From an uncultured Pseudomonadota bacterium (GTDB taxonomy: Bacteria > Myxococcota_A > UBA9160 > PR03): 64,000 nt of DNA. The translations under genes were made by a program, and so were the position numbers. The stretch is from positions 1 to 64,000 of the forward strand of contig CAADGG010000022.1 in the NCBI GenBank assembly GCA_900696485.1. The letters are read 5' to 3'. This document shows, piece by piece, positions 57,619 to 64,000 of the stretch; the first letter of the stretch is position 1; the number at the start of each line of letters is the position of its first letter. The notes under the pieces are model-generated. The model had not been told where the DNA came from. It did no database searches and was given only the letters and a program-made list of their open reading frames with translations.

Positions 57619-58119
57619 GGCAGGAACCTCCCGAGAACCACCGCCCGGAGCGGTCCGAGCGGGGGTGGGTGTGGGGTGGATCGATCGCTCCAGCATCGGG
57701 GCTCGGGAGCCGCCCGAGCCGGGGTTGTCGCGACGAGCACCCTATCACCCTGAGGCCGGTTCCGAACAAAGAAGAATATTTTCTTTTCCCATATCGGGAA
57801 AGCCGCTATTTCATGAGAGATGACAGCAGCTTGGATTCCGGCTCGAGAGCCTTTTGCACATTCATAAACGTGCAGTTTTCCTCTTTTCGGAAACCGCGAA
57901 GCGGGGGGCCCGCGGGCGCTCCGCACGGAAGCGGTCTGCCTGCGCGGAGCCCACCGGCTCGATCGGGATCCCGGCGCGGCGGAAGCGGCCTGCCGGCGCC
58001 TCCTCTGTCCGGGTCCCTTTTGCAGACACCGTTCGGCGAACATACGATGGCCAGCTCGGCACGGGAACCCGGTCCGGCCCCGGATCGTGCCGGGTTTCCA
58101 GGCCAACAGGAGGCATCGG
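57619..58119. other. Intergenic region with an AT-rich island and three dyads
   Basis: About 500 bases without a convincing gene, between a minus-strand lipoprotein gene and a plus-strand DDN-like gene. The stretch 57760-57895 is much richer in A+T than the rest of the window and contains TTTCCC-ATATC-GGGAAA (57785-57801), TGCAC-N10-GTGCA (57855-57874) and GTTTTCC-N7-GGAAAC (57875-57894). These may be operators or a divergent control region. A weak TTGTTC-N17-GATAGG pair for the lipoprotein gene is near 57770. Confidence 0.5.
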
Positions 58120-58521
58120 ATGAAAGCCCTCAAGGTCCTGTTGATCTTCGCCCTCGTCTACGTCGGCATCGTCGTCGTGTTCGAGTCGCTGCTCGGATAC
58201 CTCCAGCCGGCGAACGAAAGCACCGTCGTCATCACCACGACGGACGAGGACGGCACTTCGAACGACCGGGTCGTCTCCCGGCTCGACAGCGACGGCCAGC
58301 TCTACGTCGCGGCGAACCACTGGCCGCGCGCGTGGTATCGACAGGCGCTTCGGAATCCGGAGGTGCAGGTCACGATCGGCGGCAAGCGGGAGGAGTACCG
58401 CGCCGTCCCGGTGAGCCCGGCCGAGCACGATCGTCTGATGGCGGAGCACGGACACGGCATCGTGTTCCGGATCCTCACCGGCTTCCCGCCCCGGTACTTC
58501 CTTCGCCTCGATCCCCGCTAG
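58120..58521 (+). CDS. Membrane-anchored DDN-like (deazaflavin-dependent nitroreductase family) protein
   Basis: The 133-residue protein has an N-terminal hydrophobic anchor (ALKVLLIFALVYVGIVVVF) and a split-barrel domain resembling the DDN/DUF385 group: RLDSDGQLYVAANHWPRAWYRQALRNPEVQVTIGG, with the usual W-Y/R-x-L-x-NP-V pattern. Members reduce quinones or nitro compounds with F420H2. The family's TTTGRKSG-type start is replaced by TTTDEDGTSND, so cofactor binding is unsure. The cofG/cofH genes in the window make F420 use plausible. Ribosome site CAGGAGG precedes the ATG. Confidence 0.65.
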   Translation: MKALKVLLIFALVYVGIVVVFESLLGYLQPANESTVVITTTDEDGTSNDRVVSRLDSDGQLYVAANHWPRAWYRQALRNPEVQVTIGGKREEYRAVPVSPAEHDRLMAEHGHGIVFRILTGFPPRYFLRLDPR

Positions 58522-58604
58522 TCCCGACCGCTGCCGGACTCCGAGCATGGCGCCGCCGACGCGGCGCGATTCCATCGAGACTCCCTGCTTCGGCGACCCG
58601 GGCG

Positions 58605-59033
58605 TCAGCAGTCCTGGCACGGGCGCTGCTGTTTGCGCCAGGCGTTCATGTCGCCTTCGAGATGGCGCAAGTCGGAGAAGCCAGCGTCGCGCAGCATCTC
58701 TTCGGCCAGCGCGGCACGCCGCCCGCTCCGACAGTACACGATGAGTTCCCGCTCGCGCGCGTCGGCGCCGAGTTCCGCGAGCCGCGCCGACAGCTCCGTA
58801 TGCGGGATGTTGACGGCGCCGGGGATGTGGCCCGCCGCGAACTCTTCGGGGGTGCGCACGTCGAGGATCCGCGGGGCGTCGCCGTTTGCGAGGCGCGCCT
58901 CGAGTTCGTCGCCAGTCACCCGCGGCGTATCGCTCCACAGCATCGCGCAGGCGAGCCCGAGCGAGAGCGCCGCGAGCGCCGCCGCGATGCCGAGGGCTGC
59001 GCGCCCGCAGACGCGTTGGGAGATCTGCCTCAT
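58605..59033 (-). CDS. Membrane-anchored or periplasmic rhodanese-domain protein
   Basis: A 142-residue protein with an N-terminal hydrophobic segment (AALGIAAALAALSLGLACAMLW) and a single rhodanese domain: RILDVRTPEEFAAGHIPGAVNIP and the active-site loop VYCRSGRRAALA (Cys). It ends PCQDC, an extra CxxC-like pair (C-x2-C). Sulfur transfer or a periplasmic redox role is possible. No sulfur gene is adjacent. Confidence 0.8.
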   Translation of the reverse strand: MRQISQRVCGRAALGIAAALAALSLGLACAMLWSDTPRVTGDELEARLANGDAPRILDVRTPEEFAAGHIPGAVNIPHTELSARLAELGADARERELIVYCRSGRRAALAEEMLRDAGFSDLRHLEGDMNAWRKQQRPCQDC

Positions 59034-59109
59034 GTCCGGATCCTCCGTTGCACTCGGTTCTCGCCGGGTTTCGCGAGAGCGTACCGTCGCAGCTCGCGGG
59101 CGCCCGCCG

Positions 59110-60192
59110 TCAGAACCGGTCTGCGGGCCAGAACGTCATGCGCTCCGGGGGCCACGCGCGCGCGAGCCAGCCGGCGTCATCGTCCTCCGGCCGGCGCGGC
59201 ACGCCGAGACGCCGCGCCAGTGCGGCCGGCTCGAGAACGGACAGCATCAGGTCGCGCGACGAAAAACGGCTGCGGACGACGCCCCGCGCGTCGAGCGCCG
59301 CGTCGAGAGCCGGATCCGTGACGCACGGGCCGACCAGCAGCGCACGCAGCGCCTCCGACGCGCGGCCAGCCGGAGCCAGCGGATCCGGGTCGCGCGGCTG
59401 CATCAGCGTAACGACGAGGTCGGCCAGCGCGTCGGCACCGGCGCGCTCGGCGCGGCGCGCCAACTCCGTCACGCAGTAGAGGCCTTCGAGGACGATGCCG
59501 CGCACATAGGCGGCCAGCGCCCCGGCGGCGTCACGCGCGAGCAGGAACTCCTCGTCGGGATTGCCGGCGAACGCGAGTTGCGCGCGGAATCCGTCCGCGT
59601 CGCGCACGCAGGTGCCGGGCCGGTCCGCATCATGGGCCCGATGCAGCGCGAACACCTCACCGAGGTGGCGCGCCGGATCGAAGCGCTCGATCCGGCGCGC
59701 CGCCTCGGGCTGGATCGTCGCGCCGTCGCGACGCCAGAGCGGACGTGCGCGCGGCCACAAGTGCCAACCGAGCCGAGTGTAGAAGCCGTGACGCGCCGCG
59801 AAGAGCACGCCGAGCTCGAGTCCGCGCGCGCGCATCTCGGCGCGAGCGCGCTCGAGCAGCGCTGACGAGACGCCCTGGCCGCGCGCCTCGAAACGCGTGA
59901 AGACGCTGCCGATGCCACCGACCGGCACCTCCGCAAGGCCTCCTCCGCCCTCGCACGCGGCGCGAAGGACGCGCGGAAAGATCTGCACGCAGGAGATCAG
60001 TCGCCGCTCGCGCTCCGCGACGACGACGTTGCGCGTCTCGAAGCTCGGATCCCGTTCGACGTAGCGCCGGAAGAAGTCGGTCGCGCGGCCTTCCCACGGC
60101 GCCGGCATCTCCCACTCGCCGAGCAGCGCGAGCAGCGGCTCGCGCTCGTCGGCCCGCAGCAGTCGGATCTCGGTGTCGCCGGGCGCAGCCAT
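59110..60192 (-). CDS. Eis-like GNAT acetyltransferase
   Basis: The 360-residue protein starts with a GNAT domain (RLLRADEREPLLALL, VPVGGIGSVFTRFEARGQGVSSALLERA, with the R-G-Q-G-V-S CoA loop, then ARHGFYTRLGWHLW) followed by a second half resembling the C-terminal domains of Eis/GNAT-2 proteins. The acceptor substrate is unknown. ATG at 60192 is only 22 nt from the divergent TPR gene start. Confidence 0.7.
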   Translation of the reverse strand: MAAPGDTEIRLLRADEREPLLALLGEWEMPAPWEGRATDFFRRYVERDPSFETRNVVVAERERRLISCVQIFPRVLRAACEGGGGLAEVPVGGIGSVFTRFEARGQGVSSALLERARAEMRARGLELGVLFAARHGFYTRLGWHLWPRARPLWRRDGATIQPEAARRIERFDPARHLGEVFALHRAHDADRPGTCVRDADGFRAQLAFAGNPDEEFLLARDAAGALAAYVRGIVLEGLYCVTELARRAERAGADALADLVVTLMQPRDPDPLAPAGRASEALRALLVGPCVTDPALDAALDARGVVRSRFSSRDLMLSVLEPAALARRLGVPRRPEDDDAGWLARAWPPERMTFWPADRF

Positions 60193-60200
60193 CGCGGCGG

Positions 60201-60207
60201 CTATACT
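60201..60207. promoter_or_regulatory. Shared symmetric -10 element between GNAT and TPR genes
   Basis: CTATACT at 60201-60207 gives TATACT on the plus strand (8 nt before the TPR ATG at 60215) and TATAGC on the minus strand (60206-60201, 8 nt before the GNAT ATG at 60192). Both transcripts would be leaderless. No clear -35 boxes are visible because each would lie inside the other gene. Confidence 0.45.
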
Positions 60208-60214
60208 GCCTCCG

Positions 60215-60538
60215 ATGTCGCAAGCCCGCACGTACTACAAAGCCGGACTCGATCATTTCGCCCACGGACGAACCCCCGAAGCCATCGAGTCCTACCGCCA
60301 GGCCCTCGCGCTGAACGACGGCTTCGCGATGGCCTGGAACGGCCTGGCGATGGCGCTGGCCAAGCAGGGCGACCTCGAGGCCGCCATCGACGCGGCGCGG
60401 CGCTACGTCGCGCTCGATCCCGACGAGCCGCTCTCCCACACGAGCCTGTCGATGCTGTATCAGCAGAAGGGCATGATCCCGGAGGCCGAGGAGGAGAAGG
60501 CGCTGTCGATGCAGCTGCAGAGGAAGCGCGGCCGCTGA
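60215..60538 (+). CDS. Tetratricopeptide-repeat protein
   Basis: A 107-residue protein made of about three TPR units: YYKAGLDHFAHGRTPEAIESYRQAL, AWNGLAMALAKQGDLEAAIDAARRYV and HTSLSMLYQQKGMIPEAEEEKA, ending in a basic stretch (QRKRGR). A small soluble scaffold protein. ATG at 60215; its TGA and that of the convergent ppc gene lie in one dyad (GCTGA-GCG-TCAGC, 60534-60546). Confidence 0.75.
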   Translation: MSQARTYYKAGLDHFAHGRTPEAIESYRQALALNDGFAMAWNGLAMALAKQGDLEAAIDAARRYVALDPDEPLSHTSLSMLYQQKGMIPEAEEEKALSMQLQRKRGR

Positions 60539-60541
60539 GCG

Positions 60542-63283
60542 TCAGCCGGTATTGCGCAGGCCGGCCGCCACACCGGCAATCGTGGCCTGGATCGCAGCAT
60601 CCAGTCGCGCCCGCACCCGCCGGCCGATCTCCCCGGCGCGCTTGCGACGCAGCAGCTCGAGTTGCAGGTACGACAGCACGTCGATGTACGGATTGCGGCG
60701 CTCGATCGAGTGGCGCAGCTCCGGCTCCTCGGCGAGCAGCGCGGGTTCGTCGACGACCGCCAGCACGCCCTCCAGCGTCCGCCGATGCTCGATCTCGATC
60801 TGCGCCAGCATCTCCTCGGTGCCGGGCAGTCCGCGCGCCAACGCCCCGTACGACACCCCGATGGGAAGGTCCACCTTGGCGAGCACCTGCTGCAGGTTGT
60901 CGATCGTGCTGCGGAAGAACGGCCAGCCGCGATACATCGAGCGCAGCCGCGGAAGGCCGCCCGGAGTGGCCAGCTCCGCCGCCAGTGCCGTGCCGGACCC
61001 GTACCAGCTCGACAGCAGGATCCGGTTCTGGTTCCACGCGAAACTCCACGGAATCGCGCGCAGATCCTCGATCCGACCGCTGTCGACGCGCCGGGCCGGC
61101 CGCGAACCGATCGCCAGCCCCGCGATCTCCTCGATCGGCGTGATGGCGCGAAAGAACTCCGGAAAGGCCGGCGTTTCGTACACCAGCGTGCGATAGCTGC
61201 GCTTCGCATCGTCGGCGAGGCGCGCCATCGCGCGCAGCCAGCTCGGTCGCAGCCGGCGCCCTTCCATCGGGTGGACCAGCGTCGCCTCGAGCGTCGCCGA
61301 GACCAGTCGCTCCAGATGGTGCACGGCCGCGTGCACGCTGCCGTACTTGCTGGCGATGACCTCCCCCTGCTCGGTCAGCTTGATCCGGCCCCGGACGGTG
61401 CCGCGCGGCTGCGCGAGGATCGCCCGGTGGGTCGGACCGCCGCCGCGCGAGATCGTGCCGCCGCGACCGTGGAAGAACTCGACCGCGACGCCGTGCTCGT
61501 CGGCCTGGACGGCCAACGCGAGCTGCGCGACGTAGAGCGCCCAGCAGGCGGCGAAGTAGCCACCGTCCTTCGTCGAGTCCGAGTAGCCGAGCATGATCTG
61601 CTGGCGCATGCCGCGAGCGCGCAACTGCTGTCGATAGGCCGGAGAGAGATAGAGCCGCTCCATCGACGCGCGTGCCGCGGCCAGCGACTCGATGCTCTCG
61701 AACAGCGGCACGATGTCGACGTCGCTGTCGACGCCGCCGGAGCCGTCCGGCTGCACCAGGCCGGCCTGCCGCGCCAGCACCAGCAGCTCGAGCACGTCGG
61801 CATGCGTCATGGTGTTGCTGATCACGAGTTCGCACACGGCCTCCGGGCCCCAGCGCTGCTGCGCCTCCCGGACCCCGGAAAGGGTCGCGAGCACTTCGCC
61901 GGCTTCCTCGCTGAGCCCGACCCGGGCGGGCTCTGGCATCGGTTCGGCCAGGAACGCCGCTTCGAGAAAATGCTGCTGCTCGGCGAGACCGAGGCGGTCG
62001 AGCGGGCCGTCGACGGGGCACAGCAGGGCGGCCACCGCCCCGCGATGCCGGGCCTGGTGCTGGCGCACGTCGAGCCGCACGAAGTGGAAGCCGAAGCCGG
62101 CGACCTGCTCACGCCAGCGCGCCAGCTCGCCGCTCGCGAGCCGGCGGCCGCGGTTGCGGCGCAGGCTCGCGTCCATGCGCGCCAGATCCGCCGCGAGCTC
62201 CTGCGCGTTCACGTAGCCGCCCCGCGTGCCGGGCGCCTCGAGCGCCTCGTTCTCGGCCAGCGACAGCTCGAGCCGGCGCATCACGGCGTTGAGGGCAAGG
62301 CGATAGAATTCGCGGCCCTCGCGGGCCGCCACCCGCTCGGCCAGCCCCGGCACCCGGGCCAGCGCGTCCTCGACGCTCGCCTCGAGCGCGCGGGAGACCG
62401 GCACCAGCGAAGCCGACGACGTCAGATGATCCATCAGCCGTGGACCCTGCTGCCAGTGCCGGCGCAGCGCGGCGCCGCGGTACAGCCGCAGCGCCTCGCT
62501 GGTGACCCAGGCCGTGACGTGCGGGTTGCCATCCCGGTCGCCGCCGATCCACGAACCGACCCGCAGCGGCCGGGCGCCCCGCAGCGGGGCTCTGCCGAAG
62601 GCGGCCTCGAACGCCTCTGCGAGCCGGACGTGGACGGTCGGCACGGCGTCGAAGAACACCGTCTCGACGGTGTGGATGGTCTGGAGAACCTCGTCGATCG
62701 GGACCGGACGGCGGCCGCGGAGCGCCTGCGTCTGCCACAGCGCCGTCACCTCGCGCGCCAGTTGCTCGCGCGCCCTCTCGGCGTCGACCTCGCGCAGGTC
62801 GAGCGCGGCCTCCACTCGGCGCAGGATTTCGTGCACGGTCCAGCGCGTCGCTTCGGTGGGATGAGCCGTCAGCACGACGGTGGTGCGCAGCGTCTCGAGC
62901 GCCGCCTCCACCGTCGCGCGGGAAAAACCGTCCCGCTGGAGCCGCTGCAACAGCGCGTGCAGTCCGTCCGGGGTGGCGCGGCGCGACCGGTGGGCGAGCT
63001 GACGCTGCTCGCAGGCATTCACGAGCTGGAAGAACAGGGCGAACGCGCGCGTCAGTCGCTCGAGATCGTCGAGCGCCAGATCGGCCAGCAGCAGCCGCAG
63101 CCGGCGCTCGTCACGGGCCCGATACTCGCGACGCCGGGCGATCGCGATCTCCCGCACCTGCTCGACGAGCGCGAACACCCGCTCGCCCTCCTGCTCGCGG
63201 AGCACGAGGCCGAGCGTCTCGCCGGCAAAGCGCACGTCGGCGCGGAGCGTGGCGTCGGAGTCTGCGTCGGGAGCCGTGGGCAT
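60542..63283 (-). CDS. ppc: Phosphoenolpyruvate carboxylase
   Basis: The 913-residue enzyme carboxylates phosphoenolpyruvate to oxaloacetate. Signatures are VVLTAHPTEATRWTVHEIL (catalytic His, about residue 138), GGDRDGNPHVTAWVT, MLGYSDSTKDGGYFAA, the FHGRGGTISRGGGPTH loop and the QGEVIASKYG stretch; the C-terminus ends GLRNTG as in bacterial PEPC, matching the requirement for a terminal Gly. Length is normal. It stands alone, with the convergent TPR gene 3 nt away. Confidence 0.95.
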   Translation of the reverse strand: MPTAPDADSDATLRADVRFAGETLGLVLREQEGERVFALVEQVREIAIARRREYRARDERRLRLLLADLALDDLERLTRAFALFFQLVNACEQRQLAHRSRRATPDGLHALLQRLQRDGFSRATVEAALETLRTTVVLTAHPTEATRWTVHEILRRVEAALDLREVDAERAREQLAREVTALWQTQALRGRRPVPIDEVLQTIHTVETVFFDAVPTVHVRLAEAFEAAFGRAPLRGARPLRVGSWIGGDRDGNPHVTAWVTSEALRLYRGAALRRHWQQGPRLMDHLTSSASLVPVSRALEASVEDALARVPGLAERVAAREGREFYRLALNAVMRRLELSLAENEALEAPGTRGGYVNAQELAADLARMDASLRRNRGRRLASGELARWREQVAGFGFHFVRLDVRQHQARHRGAVAALLCPVDGPLDRLGLAEQQHFLEAAFLAEPMPEPARVGLSEEAGEVLATLSGVREAQQRWGPEAVCELVISNTMTHADVLELLVLARQAGLVQPDGSGGVDSDVDIVPLFESIESLAAARASMERLYLSPAYRQQLRARGMRQQIMLGYSDSTKDGGYFAACWALYVAQLALAVQADEHGVAVEFFHGRGGTISRGGGPTHRAILAQPRGTVRGRIKLTEQGEVIASKYGSVHAAVHHLERLVSATLEATLVHPMEGRRLRPSWLRAMARLADDAKRSYRTLVYETPAFPEFFRAITPIEEIAGLAIGSRPARRVDSGRIEDLRAIPWSFAWNQNRILLSSWYGSGTALAAELATPGGLPRLRSMYRGWPFFRSTIDNLQQVLAKVDLPIGVSYGALARGLPGTEEMLAQIEIEHRRTLEGVLAVVDEPALLAEEPELRHSIERRNPYIDVLSYLQLELLRRKRAGEIGRRVRARLDAAIQATIAGVAAGLRNTG

Positions 63284-63328
63284 GGCGGACCTGGAGGATA
63301 GGACGCCCGCCGATCCGTCCCGTCGCCG

Positions 63329-63823
63329 CTATTCGCCAGGGCCGAACGCAAGCCCGCACTCTCCACACTCATCGGCGTCGGCAGCGAGCGCGCTGCCACA
63401 GCCGGGGCACGCGTCGGCCTCGCCCCAGGCGGCGTCGGCCTCGTCCGGCAGGTCCGGAACCTGGGTGCGCGCGAAATCGGCGTCGATGCGCGCCGCCGCG
63501 GGGCCGTCGTCGGGACGCACGAAGATCGTGCAGCGGACGGCGCCCAGGCCGCGGCCCTGGACGCGGCGATCGTCCGCCTCCGTGGGCAGTTCGACACGGC
63601 TCGGGATCCCGGCTGCGCCGAGGGCTTCGGCGAGCCCTTCGATCCAGCTCACCTCGGCATGACGCAGCGAGAGCAGACCGTCCGCCGCGGGGAGCTCGAG
63701 CGGCGGGCCGGCCGCGAGATCCGGCGCCTCGAAGCCCAGCGGCACGCCGCAATCGCTGCAGAGCTTCGCGCTGAGCACGAACTCCTCCCCGCAGCGCGGG
63801 CAGTATTTCATCGAGCCGGTCAT
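63329..63823 (-). CDS. Small zinc-ribbon protein
   Basis: A 164-residue protein with a zinc ribbon at each end: MKYCPRCGEEF with LCSDCGVPLGF at the N-terminus and ACPGCGSALAADADECGECGLAF at the C-terminus, and a middle domain with GLAEALGAAGIPSRVEL and VRCTIFVRPDDGPAAA, reminiscent of DUF2007-type ferredoxin-like domains. Function unknown. ATG at 63823 has GGAGG 8 nt upstream. Confidence 0.6.
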   Translation of the reverse strand: MTGSMKYCPRCGEEFVLSAKLCSDCGVPLGFEAPDLAAGPPLELPAADGLLSLRHAEVSWIEGLAEALGAAGIPSRVELPTEADDRRVQGRGLGAVRCTIFVRPDDGPAAARIDADFARTQVPDLPDEADAAWGEADACPGCGSALAADADECGECGLAFGPGE

Positions 63824-63964
63824 CGGGCGGGCCTCCGGGAATCAGCGTGGGTGGCCGCCGGCGGCTCAGGCCGGCGGACCGGCCGGCCGAAGCGACCGTT
63901 CGGGACGACTGGAGACCCTGCCCGGGAAACCCCTCGGCAGGAGTCGAGTCGAATGGAGGGCGTC

Positions 63965-64000
63965 ATGCGCAGCGCTTTCATCTTCCTCTTGCTCCTCGTC
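63965..64000 (+). CDS. 5' end of a gene with signal peptide (partial)
   Basis: ATG at 63965 with GGAGGG a few bases upstream opens MRSAFIFLLLLV, which looks like the start of a signal peptide or membrane anchor, and runs off the window. Nothing more can be said. Confidence 0.5.
   Translation, partial: MRSAFIFLLLLV

Noticed and set aside
57669..59321. A 550-residue plus-strand frame over the AT-rich gap and the rhodanese/GNAT region
   Set aside because: It overlaps the DDN-like gene in another frame and the rhodanese and GNAT genes on the other strand, and has no recognisable domain.

Overview
The window is a very GC-rich (roughly 70 % by eye), gene-dense stretch of a bacterial chromosome. 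I think it comes from an uncultured member of the former Deltaproteobacteria (Myxococcota or a related phylum). The reasons are a secreted protein with HAF-type and Cys/DNDGDG repeats ending in a MYXO-CTERM-like tail, a classical menaquinone pathway, coenzyme F420 genes (cofG, cofH), a eukaryote-type alkylglycerone-phosphate synthase and a zinc-finger/DUF3106 anti-sigma factor. This placement is inference; there is no rRNA gene and I see no tRNA gene.

Layout. 1-366: the first codons of a minus-strand gene and a truncated fasciclin-domain gene. 486-10422: a MerR regulator leading ubiE/menG-menF-menD-menH-menB-menA-menC-menE, nine genes with overlapping or abutting ends that encode almost the whole chorismate-to-menaquinone route (only a DHNA-CoA thioesterase is missing). 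10510-13523: an SDR, a MocR/PdxR-type regulator and a carboxymuconolactone-decarboxylase-like protein, followed by an internally deleted Baeyer-Villiger-type monooxygenase remnant. 14052-20023: minus-strand cofactor and assimilation genes (cofH, cofG, sulfite reductase, folB-like, moaA). 20180-23070: argD-like aminotransferase and a badI/badH-like pair of alicyclic beta-oxidation. 23175-31574: tandem DsbA-like protein, DUF4399 protein, NAD-dependent epimerase flanked by inverted repeats, DinG helicase with exonuclease domain, TPP enzyme and Pal lipoprotein. 31793-39880: hypotheticals, HAD phosphatase, thiI, a gltP-type symporter, an internally deleted DUF427 gene, and a sigma/anti-sigma pair. 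40014-44906: alpha/beta hydrolase, SRPBCC protein, SppA, thiolase-like protein. 44880-50436: three overlapping or adjacent minus-strand genes that together look like a complete ether-lipid module (AGPS, a fatty-acyl reductase/DHAP-acyltransferase fusion, and a reductase). 50799-64000: sigma region-2 remnant, zinc alcohol dehydrogenase, two GNAT proteins, the large repeat protein, a lipoprotein, a DDN/F420-type protein, a rhodanese, TPR protein, PEP carboxylase, and a zinc-ribbon protein.

Two things stand out. First, a family of REP-like palindromic elements (arm about 38 nt, beginning GTCAAGAAAGGGG and ending TCAACTTTTCC) occurs as two near-perfect full palindromes and four half copies, with a related second subfamily inside menE and near the sigma gene. 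The main-family elements lie mostly at gene 3' ends. In five genes they supply the stop codon, and in three of those also a C-terminal tail containing VKKG(V/A)G(L)DSSTF. No transposase of the REP-associated type is in the window. Second, the 44880-50436 gene set appears to encode the steps FAR, DHAP acyltransferase, alkyl-DHAP synthase and possibly the ketone reductase of ether-lipid synthesis, with FAR and a GNPAT-like acyltransferase fused in one protein.
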